Shown here: piece by piece, positions 46,172 to 55,045 of the stretch
How the letters are laid out: each line of letters starts with the position of its first letter
Position numbering within the stretch: the first letter of the stretch is position 1
NCBI RefSeq assembly: GCF_000317205.1
Contig: NZ_AJLK01000117.1
Location: 53,503 to 117,502 of the forward strand
Origin: Fischerella muscicola PCC 7414
GTDB taxonomy: Bacteria; Cyanobacteriota; Cyanobacteriia; Cyanobacteriales; Nostocaceae
Reading direction: 5' to 3'
DNA length: 64,000 nucleotides
The notes under the pieces: generated by a model
The model's database searches: none
Told to the model about the DNA's origin: nothing
Seen by the model: only the letters and a program-made list of their open reading frames with translations
Program-made: the position numbers and the translations under genes

Positions 46172-46942
46172 ATATGCTTCTAAAACCTTTGGGTTGCGCT
46201 GAATTTCTTCGGGAACACCGTCTGCTAAGTTTCTACCTTCAGCAAGTACCCAAACACGATCGCACAATGACATAATCACATCCATGTTGTGTTCAATAAT
46301 CAAAAAAGTCATACCTTTTCGATTCCACTGGACAATGCGATCGCAAATCTCATCAATTAGTCTCGGATTTACACCTGCTGCTGGTTCATCTAACAAAATC
46401 AACTTGGGATTAGTCATCAACGCCCGTCCCATTTCTAACAACTTGCGTTGTCCACCAGATAAACCACCAGCGTAATCATCAGCTTTATGAGCTAAACCCA
46501 CCGATTCTAATATGGCTAGCGCCTGTTGTTCCAGCTGCTTTTCTTCTTTAGCAACCACATGGGGTTGAAATTGCAACTGCCAAAAATTTTCGCCAGTTTG
46601 CTTTTGCGCCGCCAATAGCATATTTTCTAGTACCGACAACTTCGAGAGGGCGCGCGCCACCTGAAATGTCCGTACTAAACCTTGTTGGGCAATTTGATAG
46701 GATGGCAAATGGTGAATCGGTTCGCCGTCAAAAATGACTTTTCCTTTGTCGGGACGGATAAAGTTAGAGAGTAAGTTAAATAAAGTCGTTTTGCCAGCAC
46801 CATTAGGGCCAATTAAACCTGTGATACTCCCCGTTGTAACCTGAATTTCGGCATTATCAACAGCCTTAATCCCGCCAAAGCTTTTAGACAACCCACTGGC
46901 AGCTAATAAGGGAACCTGGGAAGAAGAATGATTATTTACCAA
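46160..46942 (-). CDS. ABC transporter ATP-binding protein, LivG type (NatA-like)
   Basis: 260 residues. Walker A is GLIGPNGAGKTTLFNLLSNF, the signature is GGLSGGQRKLLEMGRALM, Walker B LILLDEPAAGVNPRLIDEI, and the switch histidine IIEHNMD. The length and GAVDxAEIxV-like N-terminus fit LivG of branched-chain/neutral amino acid importers. It overlaps the permease gene by 11 bp. In Anabaena the neutral amino acid system N-I has natA and natC adjacent and its other genes elsewhere, a layout this pair matches; a urea-type role (UrtD) is less likely. Confidence 0.9.
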   Translation of the reverse strand: MVNNHSSSQVPLLAASGLSKSFGGIKAVDNAEIQVTTGSITGLIGPNGAGKTTLFNLLSNFIRPDKGKVIFDGEPIHHLPSYQIAQQGLVRTFQVARALSKLSVLENMLLAAQKQTGENFWQLQFQPHVVAKEEKQLEQQALAILESVGLAHKADDYAGGLSGGQRKLLEMGRALMTNPKLILLDEPAAGVNPRLIDEICDRIVQWNRKGMTFLIIEHNMDVIMSLCDRVWVLAEGRNLADGVPEEIQRNPKVLEAYLGK

Positions 46943-48053
46943 GGGTAAGTTCCTCCTTTTTACCTAAGATACCTTGAGGACGCCAAATCATCAGTACCAT
47001 CAAAATCAGTCCGATAATCATGATGCGAAATGCGCCCAATTGATCAGAGGTAAGGTTAGTAAAAATTCTGGGTAGGAATTCACGAGTCAGGGTATCGTAA
47101 GCAAAGTAAATGACTGCCCCTAAAATCGTGCCGACATTATTACCAGAACCTCCTAATATCACCATAATCCAAGCGTCGAATGTTAGCTGGGGTTGGAAAT
47201 TATCAGTATAAATAGCACTGAGTTGCCAAGCAAAGAAAGCACCTGCAATACCAGCGATCGCACCTCCCAACATCAGAGATTGTAACTTGTACCAAAAAAC
47301 GTTTTTTCCTAACGCTTTCGCAACTTCTTCATCTTCACGGATAGCTTTGAGGACTCGTCCCCAAGGCGATCGCACCAAGACTTCTAAGCGCCAAAAAACG
47401 AATGCTAGTGCCACTAACGACAACAGCATTAAACCTGCTTTCGGGTTGTAATTATACAAGCCAATCACCCCAGAAATATAAATCGCTGCTGACAGCAGTC
47501 CTAGCAAACTTGCTACCACTAAACGCGATACAAATTCTTGCTTTTTACCTACCCGTTTAGCCGCATATGTCGGGCGAGTCCAGCGCCATAACCAATAAAA
47601 AGTTATACCAGCGACTAAAGTCAGTACCGCGATCATTATCAGTCTGACAAACAAATTTGGTTGCAAATTCACTAACGGAATAGGGTAACTTTGTACACCA
47701 AACGCCCCAGAAATCCAGGCATCACCCACAGGTAAATCCTGGTTATTGAGTATCAGCCTAACTAGTTCCCCCACACCGATAGTCACGATCGCCAAATAAT
47801 CTTCCCGCAAACGCAGAGTCGAAAAACCGATTAACAAACCCAACAAAGCTGCTAGTACAGCCCCAATCACCGCCGCTAGCAGCACAGGAACACCCTTAAG
47901 GCTCAATAATACAGTTGTATAGGCTCCCAGCGTCATGAATGCCACATGACCAAAGTTAATTAAGCCTGTAAAACCCCACTGCAAATTTAGCCCTAAAGCA
48001 AACAAAGCAAAAATAGAAGTAGAAATTGCTAAAAAAATTAGATATTCAGCCAT
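46932..48053 (-). CDS. Branched-chain/neutral amino acid ABC transporter permease, LivM type (NatC-like)
   Basis: 373 residues with about ten hydrophobic helices. LivM hallmarks: NLQWGFTGLINFGHVAFMTL, RLREDYLAIVTIGVGELVRL, SPWGRVLKAIREDEEVAKAL (the EAA loop contacting the ATPase) and AWIMVILGGSGNNVGTILGA. It lies upstream of the LivG gene with overlapping stop and start, so the two are translationally coupled. There is no LivH, LivF or binding protein in the window. Confidence 0.9.
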   Translation of the reverse strand: MAEYLIFLAISTSIFALFALGLNLQWGFTGLINFGHVAFMTLGAYTTVLLSLKGVPVLLAAVIGAVLAALLGLLIGFSTLRLREDYLAIVTIGVGELVRLILNNQDLPVGDAWISGAFGVQSYPIPLVNLQPNLFVRLIMIAVLTLVAGITFYWLWRWTRPTYAAKRVGKKQEFVSRLVVASLLGLLSAAIYISGVIGLYNYNPKAGLMLLSLVALAFVFWRLEVLVRSPWGRVLKAIREDEEVAKALGKNVFWYKLQSLMLGGAIAGIAGAFFAWQLSAIYTDNFQPQLTFDAWIMVILGGSGNNVGTILGAVIYFAYDTLTREFLPRIFTNLTSDQLGAFRIMIIGLILMVLMIWRPQGILGKKEELTLGK

Positions 48054-48055
48054 AT

Positions 48056-48190
48056 GTTAGTTATTTGTCATTGGTCATTAGTCATTTGTCAATAGTCAAG
48101 GCTCAAAGGTTAGTAGTTACTATCTATTCTCCTCACACCCCTCACACCCCATCTCCTTACCTCCCCATCACCCCACCTCCCCATCAAACT
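48056..48190. repeat. TCATTGGT-type and CACCCCATC-type repeats upstream of the transporter pair
   Basis: TTGTCATTGGTCATTAGTCATTTG units at 48065-48095 and CCTCACACCCC, CACCCCATC units at 48130-48190. The spacer between the transporter and the antitoxin gene is filled by them. Confidence 0.65.
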
Positions 48191-48243
48191 TTTCCCTCAT
48201 TTTATGGGAACACTAGATGTTGGTTATTTTTGATTGATAATAC

Positions 48244-48441
48244 ATGAACTTGCTGCGAATCAGAATCCATCATTTAATTGAACAGTTAGCCGACGAAGAA
48301 TTAGAAAAAGTTTGGAATGCCGTCTACGACTTACATTGTGATTTTTATATGCACAAAGCCATACAAGAAGTCAAGCGATCGCAGCAACCTTGGGACACCT
48401 TAACCCATGAAGAAGCTGTGCAATTGTTAACTTTTTCATAA
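48244..48441 (+). CDS. Putative antitoxin of a type II toxin-antitoxin pair
   Basis: 65 residues, acidic and helical: LIEQLADEELEKVWNAVYDL, IQEVKRSQQPWDTLTHEEAV. Its size, N-terminal helices and place just before a RelE/ParE-like gene on the same strand indicate an antitoxin. No ribbon-helix-helix or AbrB motif is clear, so the DNA-binding mode is unknown. It is separated from the toxin gene by 95 bp of repeats, unusual for such pairs. Confidence 0.6.
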   Translation: MNLLRIRIHHLIEQLADEELEKVWNAVYDLHCDFYMHKAIQEVKRSQQPWDTLTHEEAVQLLTFS

Positions 48442-48536
48442 TACTTTGGTTGTTGGTTAGTGGTTAGTTGTTAGTTGTTAGTTGTTAGTTGTTTACTCCC
48501 CATCTCCCCATCACCCCATCTCCCCACCACCCCACC
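48442..48536. repeat. Repeat block splitting the toxin-antitoxin pair
   Basis: GTTAGTTGTTAGTTGTTAG heptamers (48456-48492) followed by CACCCCATC / CTCCCCA units (48497-48536), running up to the toxin start codon. No Shine-Dalgarno sequence is visible in front of the toxin. Confidence 0.75.
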
Positions 48537-48788
48537 ATGGAAGTACGCTATGCACGGTCTTTTTTAGTAGACCTCAAAAATTTAGAACCTGCTGCCTATC
48601 AGCTGGTGTATGATTTTGTGTTTATTGAGTTTGCAGATAAAAGACAACTGCATTACTTACCAGATTTACGACAGCTAGATAGAGAAGGTATTTTTTACCG
48701 CTTGACTCTGGAGAATTACTTAATTGGCATTGAACTAAGAGGTGAAATTGTGAAATTTTTGCGAGTCATACCAATGCCGGATGTGTAG
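48537..48788 (+). CDS. RelE/ParE-family toxin-like protein
   Basis: 83 residues with the RelE-like fold pattern: MEVRYARSFLVDLKNL, LRQLDREGIFYRLTLENYLI, then IELRGEIVKFLRVIPM. Family members cleave mRNA at ribosomes or inhibit gyrase; catalytic residues cannot be assigned with confidence. The start is the ATG at 48537 rather than earlier repeat-derived codons. The last 9 codons and stop are directly duplicated downstream (48772-48819). Confidence 0.72.
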   Translation: MEVRYARSFLVDLKNLEPAAYQLVYDFVFIEFADKRQLHYLPDLRQLDREGIFYRLTLENYLIGIELRGEIVKFLRVIPMPDV

Positions 48789-48819
48789 AGTCTGGCCAAT
48801 GCCGGATGTGTAGAGTCTG
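48772..48819. repeat. Direct duplication of the toxin 3' end
   Basis: CAATGCCGGATGTGTAGAGT occurs at 48772 and again at 48796, a 24-bp tandem duplication covering the last codons and stop of the toxin. Probably replication slippage. Confidence 0.85.
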
Positions 48820-48918
48820 GGTCACGTAAAGACTTAAAACTGTATAAGAGGGACAAAGCTTGGCTCTATCCTTAGCTTAAACTTGTTGAATGAAAATCAC
48901 TTTACTTGAGATTTCCCT

Positions 48919-50508
48919 ATGGACGCTACGGCACTTTGGCAACGATACCAGAAATGGCTATATTTCCATGAAGGATTAGGATTTTACCTAGACGTGAGCC
49001 GAATGCGCTTTGATGATGCCTTTGTGGAGAGTTTGCAGCCAAAGTTTGAGCAGGCTTTTGCGGATATGGCGGAACTTGAGAAGGGAGCGATCGCCAACCC
49101 GGACGAAAATCGTATGGTTGGACATTATTGGCTGCGAAATCCTGATTTGGCTCCTACTCCGGAACTGACACAAGAAATCGTCAGCACCATAGAGCAAATT
49201 GAAGTATTCGCCGAAAAAGTCCACACAGGTGCAATTCATCCCCCGAAAGCACCCCGTTTCACCGATATTATTTCCATTGGCATTGGTGGTTCTGCCCTTG
49301 GGCCGCAATTTGTTGCAGCAGCATTAGCCCCAGATTTTCCACCACTGGCGATTCATTTTATCGACAACACCGACCCCGCAGGTATTGATCGGGTTTTGAC
49401 TCAGGTGCGAAACCGTCTGAGCAGCACTTTGGTATTAGTGATTTCCAAATCTGGAGGCACACCAGAACCCCGTAATGGCATGGCGGAAGTCAAAAAAGCT
49501 TACGCCGGACATAATTTAGATTTTGCTAATTATGCGATCGCTATTACTATGCCTGGTAGTAAGCTCGATGAACAAGCAAAATCTGAAGGCTGGTTGGCTA
49601 GGTTTCCCATGTTTGATTGGGTAGGCGGACGCACTTCGGAATTATCTGCTGTGGGACTAGTGCCAGCAGCTTTGCAGGGTATTGATATTCGCGCCATGCT
49701 TGAAGGTGCAAAAGAAATGGATGACGCTACCCGTGTTCCCGATATCAAAAATAACCCCGCCGCGTTGTTAGCCCTGTCTTGGTATTATGCTGGCAACGGC
49801 AAAGGCGAAAAAGACATGGTTGTCCTACCATACAAAGACAGCCTACTTTTATTTAGCCGCTACCTGCAACAGTTGGTGATGGAATCCTTAGGTAAGGAAA
49901 AAGACTTAGATGGCAATATTGTTCATCAGGGTATTGCCGTATATGGTAACAAAGGCTCTACCGACCAACACGCATACGTCCAGCAGTTACGCGAAGGTAT
50001 ACCAAATTTCTTTGCTACCTTCATCGAAGTTTTAGAAGATCGTCACAGCCCATCCCCAGAAATCGAGCCAGGAATCACATCAGGCGATTATCTTTCCGGT
50101 TTTCTGCAAGGAACCAGACAAGCACTGTATGAAAATCACCGCGATTCAGTTACAGTTACCATCCCCCAAGTTAATTCCCGGACTGTCGGCGCATTAATTG
50201 CCTTATACGATCGCGCTGTTGGTTTGTATGCCAGCTTAATCAACATCAACGCCTACCATCAACCAGGGGTAGAAGCTGGTAAAAAAGCTGCCGCTGAAAT
50301 TCTGGAATTGCAAAAACAAGTAGTAGAAGTTTTGCAAAAAGAAAAAACACCGCTCACTTTAGAGGAAGTTGCTCAAAAAACAGGTGCTACAGACAAAATC
50401 GAGTCAATTTATCTAATTCTGCGACACCTTCATGCCAATGGACGCGGTGTAACATTGCAAGGTAATCTTGGTCAACCCAGCAGTTTAAAGTTTTCTATCG
50501 GCGGATAG
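48919..50508 (+). CDS. pgi: Glucose-6-phosphate isomerase
   Basis: 529 residues, normal for cyanobacteria. Interconverts glucose-6-phosphate and fructose-6-phosphate in the cytosol, linking glycolysis, the oxidative pentose phosphate path and glycogen synthesis. Signatures: [39 protein letters not shown], the catalytic glutamate region ([20 protein letters not shown]) and [19 protein letters not shown] with the active-site lysine. Start: ATG at 48919. Strong terminator at 50572-50620. Confidence 0.96.
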   Translation: MDATALWQRYQKWLYFHEGLGFYLDVSRMRFDDAFVESLQPKFEQAFADMAELEKGAIANPDENRMVGHYWLRNPDLAPTPELTQEIVSTIEQIEVFAEKVHTGAIHPPKAPRFTDIISIGIGGSALGPQFVAAALAPDFPPLAIHFIDNTDPAGIDRVLTQVRNRLSSTLVLVISKSGGTPEPRNGMAEVKKAYAGHNLDFANYAIAITMPGSKLDEQAKSEGWLARFPMFDWVGGRTSELSAVGLVPAALQGIDIRAMLEGAKEMDDATRVPDIKNNPAALLALSWYYAGNGKGEKDMVVLPYKDSLLLFSRYLQQLVMESLGKEKDLDGNIVHQGIAVYGNKGSTDQHAYVQQLREGIPNFFATFIEVLEDRHSPSPEIEPGITSGDYLSGFLQGTRQALYENHRDSVTVTIPQVNSRTVGALIALYDRAVGLYASLININAYHQPGVEAGKKAAAEILELQKQVVEVLQKEKTPLTLEEVAQKTGATDKIESIYLILRHLHANGRGVTLQGNLGQPSSLKFSIGG

Positions 50509-50571
50509 ATTTAGTAATTTCCATATCATAATTTGTGTAATATTGTTCACTTGTAACAATATTTCATAATC

Positions 50572-50620
50572 AAGCATCTTAAATTGAAGCTTATTACTTC
50601 AATTTTTAGGATGCTTTTTT
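50572..50620 (+). terminator. Strong Rho-independent terminator after pgi
   Basis: AAGCATC / GATGCTT outer stem enclosing AAATTGAAG / CTTCAATTT, followed by T6. It ends only 12 nt before the next start codon, so the cupin gene's promoter, if separate, must lie upstream of or within this structure. Confidence 0.9.
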
Positions 50621-50631
50621 AGGATATTTTT

Positions 50632-51117
50632 ATGAGTGCAAGAGGAATCAGAATTCGGCAGTTGGAATCAATTAAAGGGGGAATGGCTGAGTTTTTCACT
50701 CCCCAAGCTAGTCACGAAACAATGCTCGTGCAGATTCCACCTCATACAATCGATGATTTATTTGTTCACAAATCACAAACCGACCAATTACTGGTAGTCA
50801 AAGGTGAGTTTGTGATTGTAACTTTAATTAATAAAAAATATCAATACATTGCTTTAAGTGAATACTACCCTGTAGTACTGACAATTCCACCAGGAGTCAT
50901 GCACGGAGCGATAAATTTGAGTTCAGAAACCTGTGTTGTCGTCAATGCTGTACTGCGTCATCGACCAGTGCAAGAGCGCGATTATGTAACTCGTGGGCGA
51001 CCATTTCCTTATGATTTGGAAGCAGCAAATCAGGCATTGAAGAATATAAAAAATACAATTCAAATGGCGACAAGGAGAACAAGGGAAGGTGGAGGATTTG
51101 TATCAAGAATTTTGTGA
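50632..51117 (+). CDS. Cupin-fold protein, dTDP-4-dehydrorhamnose epimerase-like
   Basis: 161 residues. Cupin pattern: VQIPPHTIDDLFVHKSQTDQ, LLVVKGEFVIVTLI, TIPPGVMHGAINLSSE with a probable metal- or substrate-binding histidine, then VNAVLRHRPVQERDYV. It resembles the RmlC-like cupins rather than a full RmlC epimerase, which has about 180 residues and further motifs. Sugar-related or sensory role; substrate unknown. Convergent with the sulfotransferase gene. Confidence 0.72.
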   Translation: MSARGIRIRQLESIKGGMAEFFTPQASHETMLVQIPPHTIDDLFVHKSQTDQLLVVKGEFVIVTLINKKYQYIALSEYYPVVLTIPPGVMHGAINLSSETCVVVNAVLRHRPVQERDYVTRGRPFPYDLEAANQALKNIKNTIQMATRRTREGGGFVSRIL

Positions 51118-51135
51118 AATGGTATAAGTTTACAA

Positions 51136-52041
51136 TTATTCATATCCCAATTCTTGAGCCATCTTGATCACTTCAGGGGTAAAGCCTTTGTTATCTGGAC
51201 GCCAAGGTAACGGCCCCTCTAAATGGCTAGGTTTAATGGTTGAGGCACGATAACCTGGTGATTTGAGAAAGTTGGGGTCGTTGCCTAATTGAGCCCCGTA
51301 GGGGCCCAAGCAAGCATAGGGAGAGTTTTCAGGATGCAACATGACTTCATAAATTGAATCATTCCAGGAAAGATTTAACCATTTGCATAGTTGTTCAAAA
51401 TGTGAGCGAGGATCGCTTAACATATCTTCTCCTCGCAAGCGCATTTGTTGCTCAGCAGGAATAGTACTTAAAAACTCCAAAATATTGCATTGCATTTTAT
51501 ACCACGAAAGCTGAGGATCAACCGTAGGTGGATCTGTTGAATAATCAATAGAGTTGGCGAGTATAGCCATTAAACCATCAGCAATATTCATGATGGATTT
51601 TCCTTGGGTTCTGGGATGGCGAATAAGATGCAGATAATAAGCATTGGGAAAATTTTCGCGCATCCGGTTAAGAATTTCGAGTTTGGTTGAGTAGGCAGGA
51701 CTTTTGTCTACAATGCGTAGTGGTGCTACTTTACGGCACAGTTCGACATATACTTCACCAGTAGTCTTATTCATCCGGGTTAGAACCCAACGACGTGCCA
51801 TTTCTACTGATACTATTGTTTGTTCGCCTGCATAGAGTTGGGCAACTGTACGCAACAAACCATGCATTTGAAACTGACGCATTCCCTTCATGCGTTCTGA
51901 CAGTTGTTCCAAAGTGTCGGTGATGAACAAATTTAGTTCTGGCATCCCGTAAGCTTCGGGATGCTGACCTAGCATAGCGCAAATTAAGGATGTAAAAGAA
52001 CGCGGAGAACCGAGGATAAATAGAGGTGGAGGAACTGACAT
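51136..52041 (-). CDS. Sulfotransferase family protein
   Basis: 301 residues. The PAPS-binding 5' loop is PLFILGSPRSFTSLICAMLG (about residues 6-25; the usual GSGT is here RSFTS), and the 3'-phosphate motif YLHLIRHPRTQGKSIMN lies near residues 135-151. The 5' loop type resembles sulfotransferases of natural-product or polysaccharide pathways. Acceptor unknown. It opens the accessory island that runs to 58.6 kb. Start: ATG at 52041. Confidence 0.82.
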   Translation of the reverse strand: MSVPPPLFILGSPRSFTSLICAMLGQHPEAYGMPELNLFITDTLEQLSERMKGMRQFQMHGLLRTVAQLYAGEQTIVSVEMARRWVLTRMNKTTGEVYVELCRKVAPLRIVDKSPAYSTKLEILNRMRENFPNAYYLHLIRHPRTQGKSIMNIADGLMAILANSIDYSTDPPTVDPQLSWYKMQCNILEFLSTIPAEQQMRLRGEDMLSDPRSHFEQLCKWLNLSWNDSIYEVMLHPENSPYACLGPYGAQLGNDPNFLKSPGYRASTIKPSHLEGPLPWRPDNKGFTPEVIKMAQELGYE

Positions 52042-52199
52042 ATGCGATTTTAGAAAGCTGTTGGACTATCTGCTCTCAAGGATTTATGAAAAACTTTGTG
52101 GAGTAAAAAATAAAAAGCAAAGGGTAGTTTTATATTTCCCCTCCACTCTTTTCTCACTTCACTAATTCTTTTCCGGCAAATTTGGTGTGGCGTACTAAT

Positions 52200-52275
52200 A
52201 TTATTCTGTGTTGTCGTTTCTTAAATTATCTTCCGAACGCTTGAGATTAGCATCCGTGACATCAACAGTAGTATC
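52200..52275 (-). pseudogene. Remnant of a paralogue of the exported Cys-containing protein (middle part)
   Basis: On the minus strand this reads TTVDVTDANLKRSEDNLRND, clearly homologous to TTGDVTDAQLKHWEDNLRTD of the intact protein at 52516-54003, followed by a stop. It lies downstream of the intact gene, so an extra tandem copy once stood here. Confidence 0.75.
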
Positions 52276-52354
52276 AGAATATGAGGAATGTATATGGAGT
52301 AAACCTCAATGAAAATGTCACAAACATACATCAAGAGAAACTGAGTTTTTTTAA

Positions 52355-52398
52355 CAAAAATCTGAACCAGTTGTATTGGCTCAGATTGTCAAAAAGAT
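52355..52398 (-). terminator. Imperfect terminator-like inverted repeat after the exported-protein gene
   Basis: AAAATCTGAACCA / TGGCTCAGATT-type stem. It is a diverged relative of the perfect version at 54432-54464, showing that the duplicated unit included the terminator. Confidence 0.55.
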
Positions 52399-52515
52399 AT
52401 TTCTTGTAGCTTGCATTCACTTAGGTAAACAGATTGTCACCTTTTCTGAATTTAGTAGAGATATTGTCAGAGTGCGTGTTGAGTTTACTTAATTCACCAA
52501 AGTTTGTGTGGCATA

Positions 52516-54003
52516 CTACTGATTGCTTTTAGTAAACCAAAGCAAACGGGCGGGAATGAGATTAGCAGGATTAGGACCAGTGGCTGTGACTTTATCAAGA
52601 TAGACACGACCTAAGAGGAAAAAGGAATTTTCATCTTCAGGTGAGCCTTTGGAATAGGGAATGACACAGTAGGGGTCATCACCACAAGAGTAGGGACTGA
52701 TCCGAATAGCGAAGAGATTGGAACCATCACCCAAGGGAAAGAAGCGATTAGCTGAACCTTGAGTGTAAAGTCCGACAAAAGAAAATGATTCTCCTTTGGC
52801 TCCTTTGCTCTCATAGGAAAAATAAGTTGCAAGCCCTTTGTTAGGGTCTGCGACAACACTAGAGTGGTCTACCCCAATCAGCATCAAAAAATCTCCTTGT
52901 TTTGGAGAGATTGCACAGCCCAAAACTGTAACTTGAGCAAAATCGCAGACGTAGGAAGTGTAGATTGCATTTGGCGAATCATACGCACAAAAATTATAGT
53001 TTGTATTGCAACCAACTGGATCTGAGTGTTTCAATGTCTCAGTGATAGTGTGTTTAAGGGTATAGCCCTGCTGTTGGTAGTAGTTAACTACATTGGCTTG
53101 TAATGAATCGAGTTTCTTATCTAGCTGTTGTTGGTACTCTGTGGTGTCAGTTCTCAAATTATCTTCCCAATGCTTTAATTGAGCATCGGTGACATCACCA
53201 GTAGTACCGGGAGCTTTCACAAAAACTACTTTTGTATTTGGTGCTGTTTGTTGTGCAAAAGTATCGACTCGTTGTCTTTCCTGTGTTGTTTGAGTCGTCA
53301 TGCGTAACAAAAACGATAACTGTTCAGGGGTGGCACTGGTGGCAGCATTAGCATACTTGGCTGGGAAGATATAGTTATTGATGGCCTTGGCAGGAATCCC
53401 AGACTTAATCAAAGCATTCCTAACGGCGTTGAGTGTGCCTGTGTTGGATGTGACGATAATCGCGTAATTACTGTTGAATGGCGAGGAATTGGCGGTCTGT
53501 AGGTTTCTGTTGTTCAGGTCGAGATTGATGCTGGCCATGGTCAGAGCATAATCACCAGCAGATTGGTTGTATGCCAAAGAGTTGTATAGGGTCATGCTGT
53601 AGTAGGTAATCTGGTCTGGTGTTTTGCCATAAATCACCACAGCATCGTCACCATCGAGTTGAAAACAAGGCCCAATAGTTAGACCTTCTTGCTGTTTTTC
53701 GACACATTCTTCACCCTTGATGCCAGCAACATCAGTGTAAGCCCAAGCATAACGAGTATTGGAACTGCCAAAACAAATGTCATCAGTAGTCTCAGGACAC
53801 GGAGGTGCTTTTGGCGCTCCTGGCAAGCCAAAATCTGCACAAGAGCAGGATTGACCAACCACAAGCGCCCCTGAATAGAGTTGATAGCCGGGGGGTAAAT
53901 TTTCTTTGAATGTAGAATTAGCGGCAGCTTTACCTGAAAAACATCCGAGTACAGCCGCAGTCCCTGCTAGCAATGACACTAGCTTGCTTAAATTTATACG
54001 CAT
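52516..54003 (-). CDS. Exported protein of unknown function, member of a decayed tandem family
   Basis: 495 residues. A signal peptide is clear (MRINLSKLVSLLAGTAAVLG, CFSGKAAA), so it is secreted or periplasmic. The N-terminal part is cysteine-rich (VGQSCSCADFG, PPCPETTDDICF, GEECVEKQ). The body has mixed alpha/beta character (YYSMTLYNSLAYNQSAGDYA, AIIVTSNTGTLNAVRNALIK) and a long charged helix around 290-330 (LKHWEDNLRTDTTEYQQQL). The conserved C-terminus is PANLIPARLLWFTKS. I do not recognise the family and no enzyme motif is evident. Start: ATG at 54003; an upstream ATG at 54051 is in frame but precedes the signal peptide. Remnants of paralogues lie on both sides. Confidence 0.75.
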   Translation of the reverse strand: MRINLSKLVSLLAGTAAVLGCFSGKAAANSTFKENLPPGYQLYSGALVVGQSCSCADFGLPGAPKAPPCPETTDDICFGSSNTRYAWAYTDVAGIKGEECVEKQQEGLTIGPCFQLDGDDAVVIYGKTPDQITYYSMTLYNSLAYNQSAGDYALTMASINLDLNNRNLQTANSSPFNSNYAIIVTSNTGTLNAVRNALIKSGIPAKAINNYIFPAKYANAATSATPEQLSFLLRMTTQTTQERQRVDTFAQQTAPNTKVVFVKAPGTTGDVTDAQLKHWEDNLRTDTTEYQQQLDKKLDSLQANVVNYYQQQGYTLKHTITETLKHSDPVGCNTNYNFCAYDSPNAIYTSYVCDFAQVTVLGCAISPKQGDFLMLIGVDHSSVVADPNKGLATYFSYESKGAKGESFSFVGLYTQGSANRFFPLGDGSNLFAIRISPYSCGDDPYCVIPYSKGSPEDENSFFLLGRVYLDKVTATGPNPANLIPARLLWFTKSNQ

Positions 54004-54431
54004 TTTCTGTCTATTTCCTAGTTTTGCACGAATTCTTGACGACCTAGCCACACCCTGCTGAGCAAGCTAGACGGTCATGTGATAAATCACACAATGAAGG
54101 GATGAAAATTTCAACGTAGACGCACAAGCCCTATTTTCAAGCTAGATTTCAATTTTGGTAGATATTTTTACTTAAAAGATCTAAGTGTTAGGTTAACAAA
54201 AAACTATATAAATTCAGTAAATTTTTGATGAAAAAGTGATAAAAATACGTAGCAAATTTAGCTCAATAGTTGCGATGGTCAAAGACCGCTCCTTTGGAGC
54301 ATCGCAGTGGAAATATAAAGTGATTATCCGGACACGATATTATTTCTTGGGTATAACTTGAAATTTTACTCTAACAGTGTTGACCTTTCAGAGTCTGCTC
54401 AGCCTATCCTAAAACACAAAATTTACATATC

Positions 54432-54464
54432 AAAAATCTGAGCCAATCAGATTAGCTCAGATTT
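54432..54464 (-). terminator. Terminator-like perfect inverted repeat after the paralogue remnant
   Basis: AAAATCTGAGC / GCTCAGATTTT, 11-bp stem with a loop containing CAATCAGATTA. Lies 60 bp after the C-terminal remnant's stop (minus strand). Confidence 0.7.
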
Positions 54465-54523
54465 TCAACTTAAAAATATACAATTTATGTCTTCTTCAGC
54501 CAGCTAGAATTGGTATTAGGGCG

Positions 54524-54583
54524 CTACTGGGCACTTTTAGTAAACCAAAGCAAACGAGCAGGAATCAAATTGGCAGGATTAGG
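54524..54583 (-). pseudogene. C-terminal remnant of a second paralogue of the exported protein
   Basis: Minus-strand codons PNPANLIPARLLWFTKSAQ followed by a stop, nearly identical to the last residues of the intact protein (PNPANLIPARLLWFTKSNQ). Upstream of the remnant no homologous frame continues. Its high conservation suggests recent loss of the rest of this copy. Confidence 0.85.
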
Positions 54584-55045
54584 GCATTAAAAATTACAAG
54601 TAAATTTTTTATAAAGATTTAATAAAAATAAAATTAAGACAGTATTTAAGAAGTTAGGAAGATGACTTAGGGAGATTTACAGGTAAATTTTTTACTCTTG
54701 TCAGATGTTGCCTAAGAATGACAATTAACCATGCGATCGCCAGATTATCTTTAAATATCTTAGTAGCTGTGTAATTTATGTCTAAGTAAAGCTGCTCTTG
54801 CTCTCACCCTACTACTTAAGTAATAATGCAACAGTGGAGATATTTTTTACATATCCGCAAGTTAATGACCAGCACTTGCAGTTAGCTATGCTACTACCAC
54901 GTCGTGCGTTTGGGTGTCTAACTACCACAATATTTCCAACGCTGAAAATTTAGGATGCAAGCTAAATAATGCCAATTTGCAAGAGACAACTTGCAGGGTA
55001 CTCCATGAATTAGAGTAACAATACCTTACATTGCAGACAAAAATT
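54584..55045. other. A+T-rich spacer upstream of the dioxygenase gene
   Basis: No supported gene. Contains a HIP1 site and scattered short inverted repeats but no repeat family I recognise. The dioxygenase promoter should lie near 54900-55040. The larger gap 54004-54431 is also gene-free and holds a GCTCC-TTT-GGAGC hairpin near 54289. Confidence 0.5.

Noticed and set aside
28065..48536. Heptamer arrays considered as CRISPR
   Set aside because: Units of about 7 bp without unique spacers of constant length, and no cas genes in the window.
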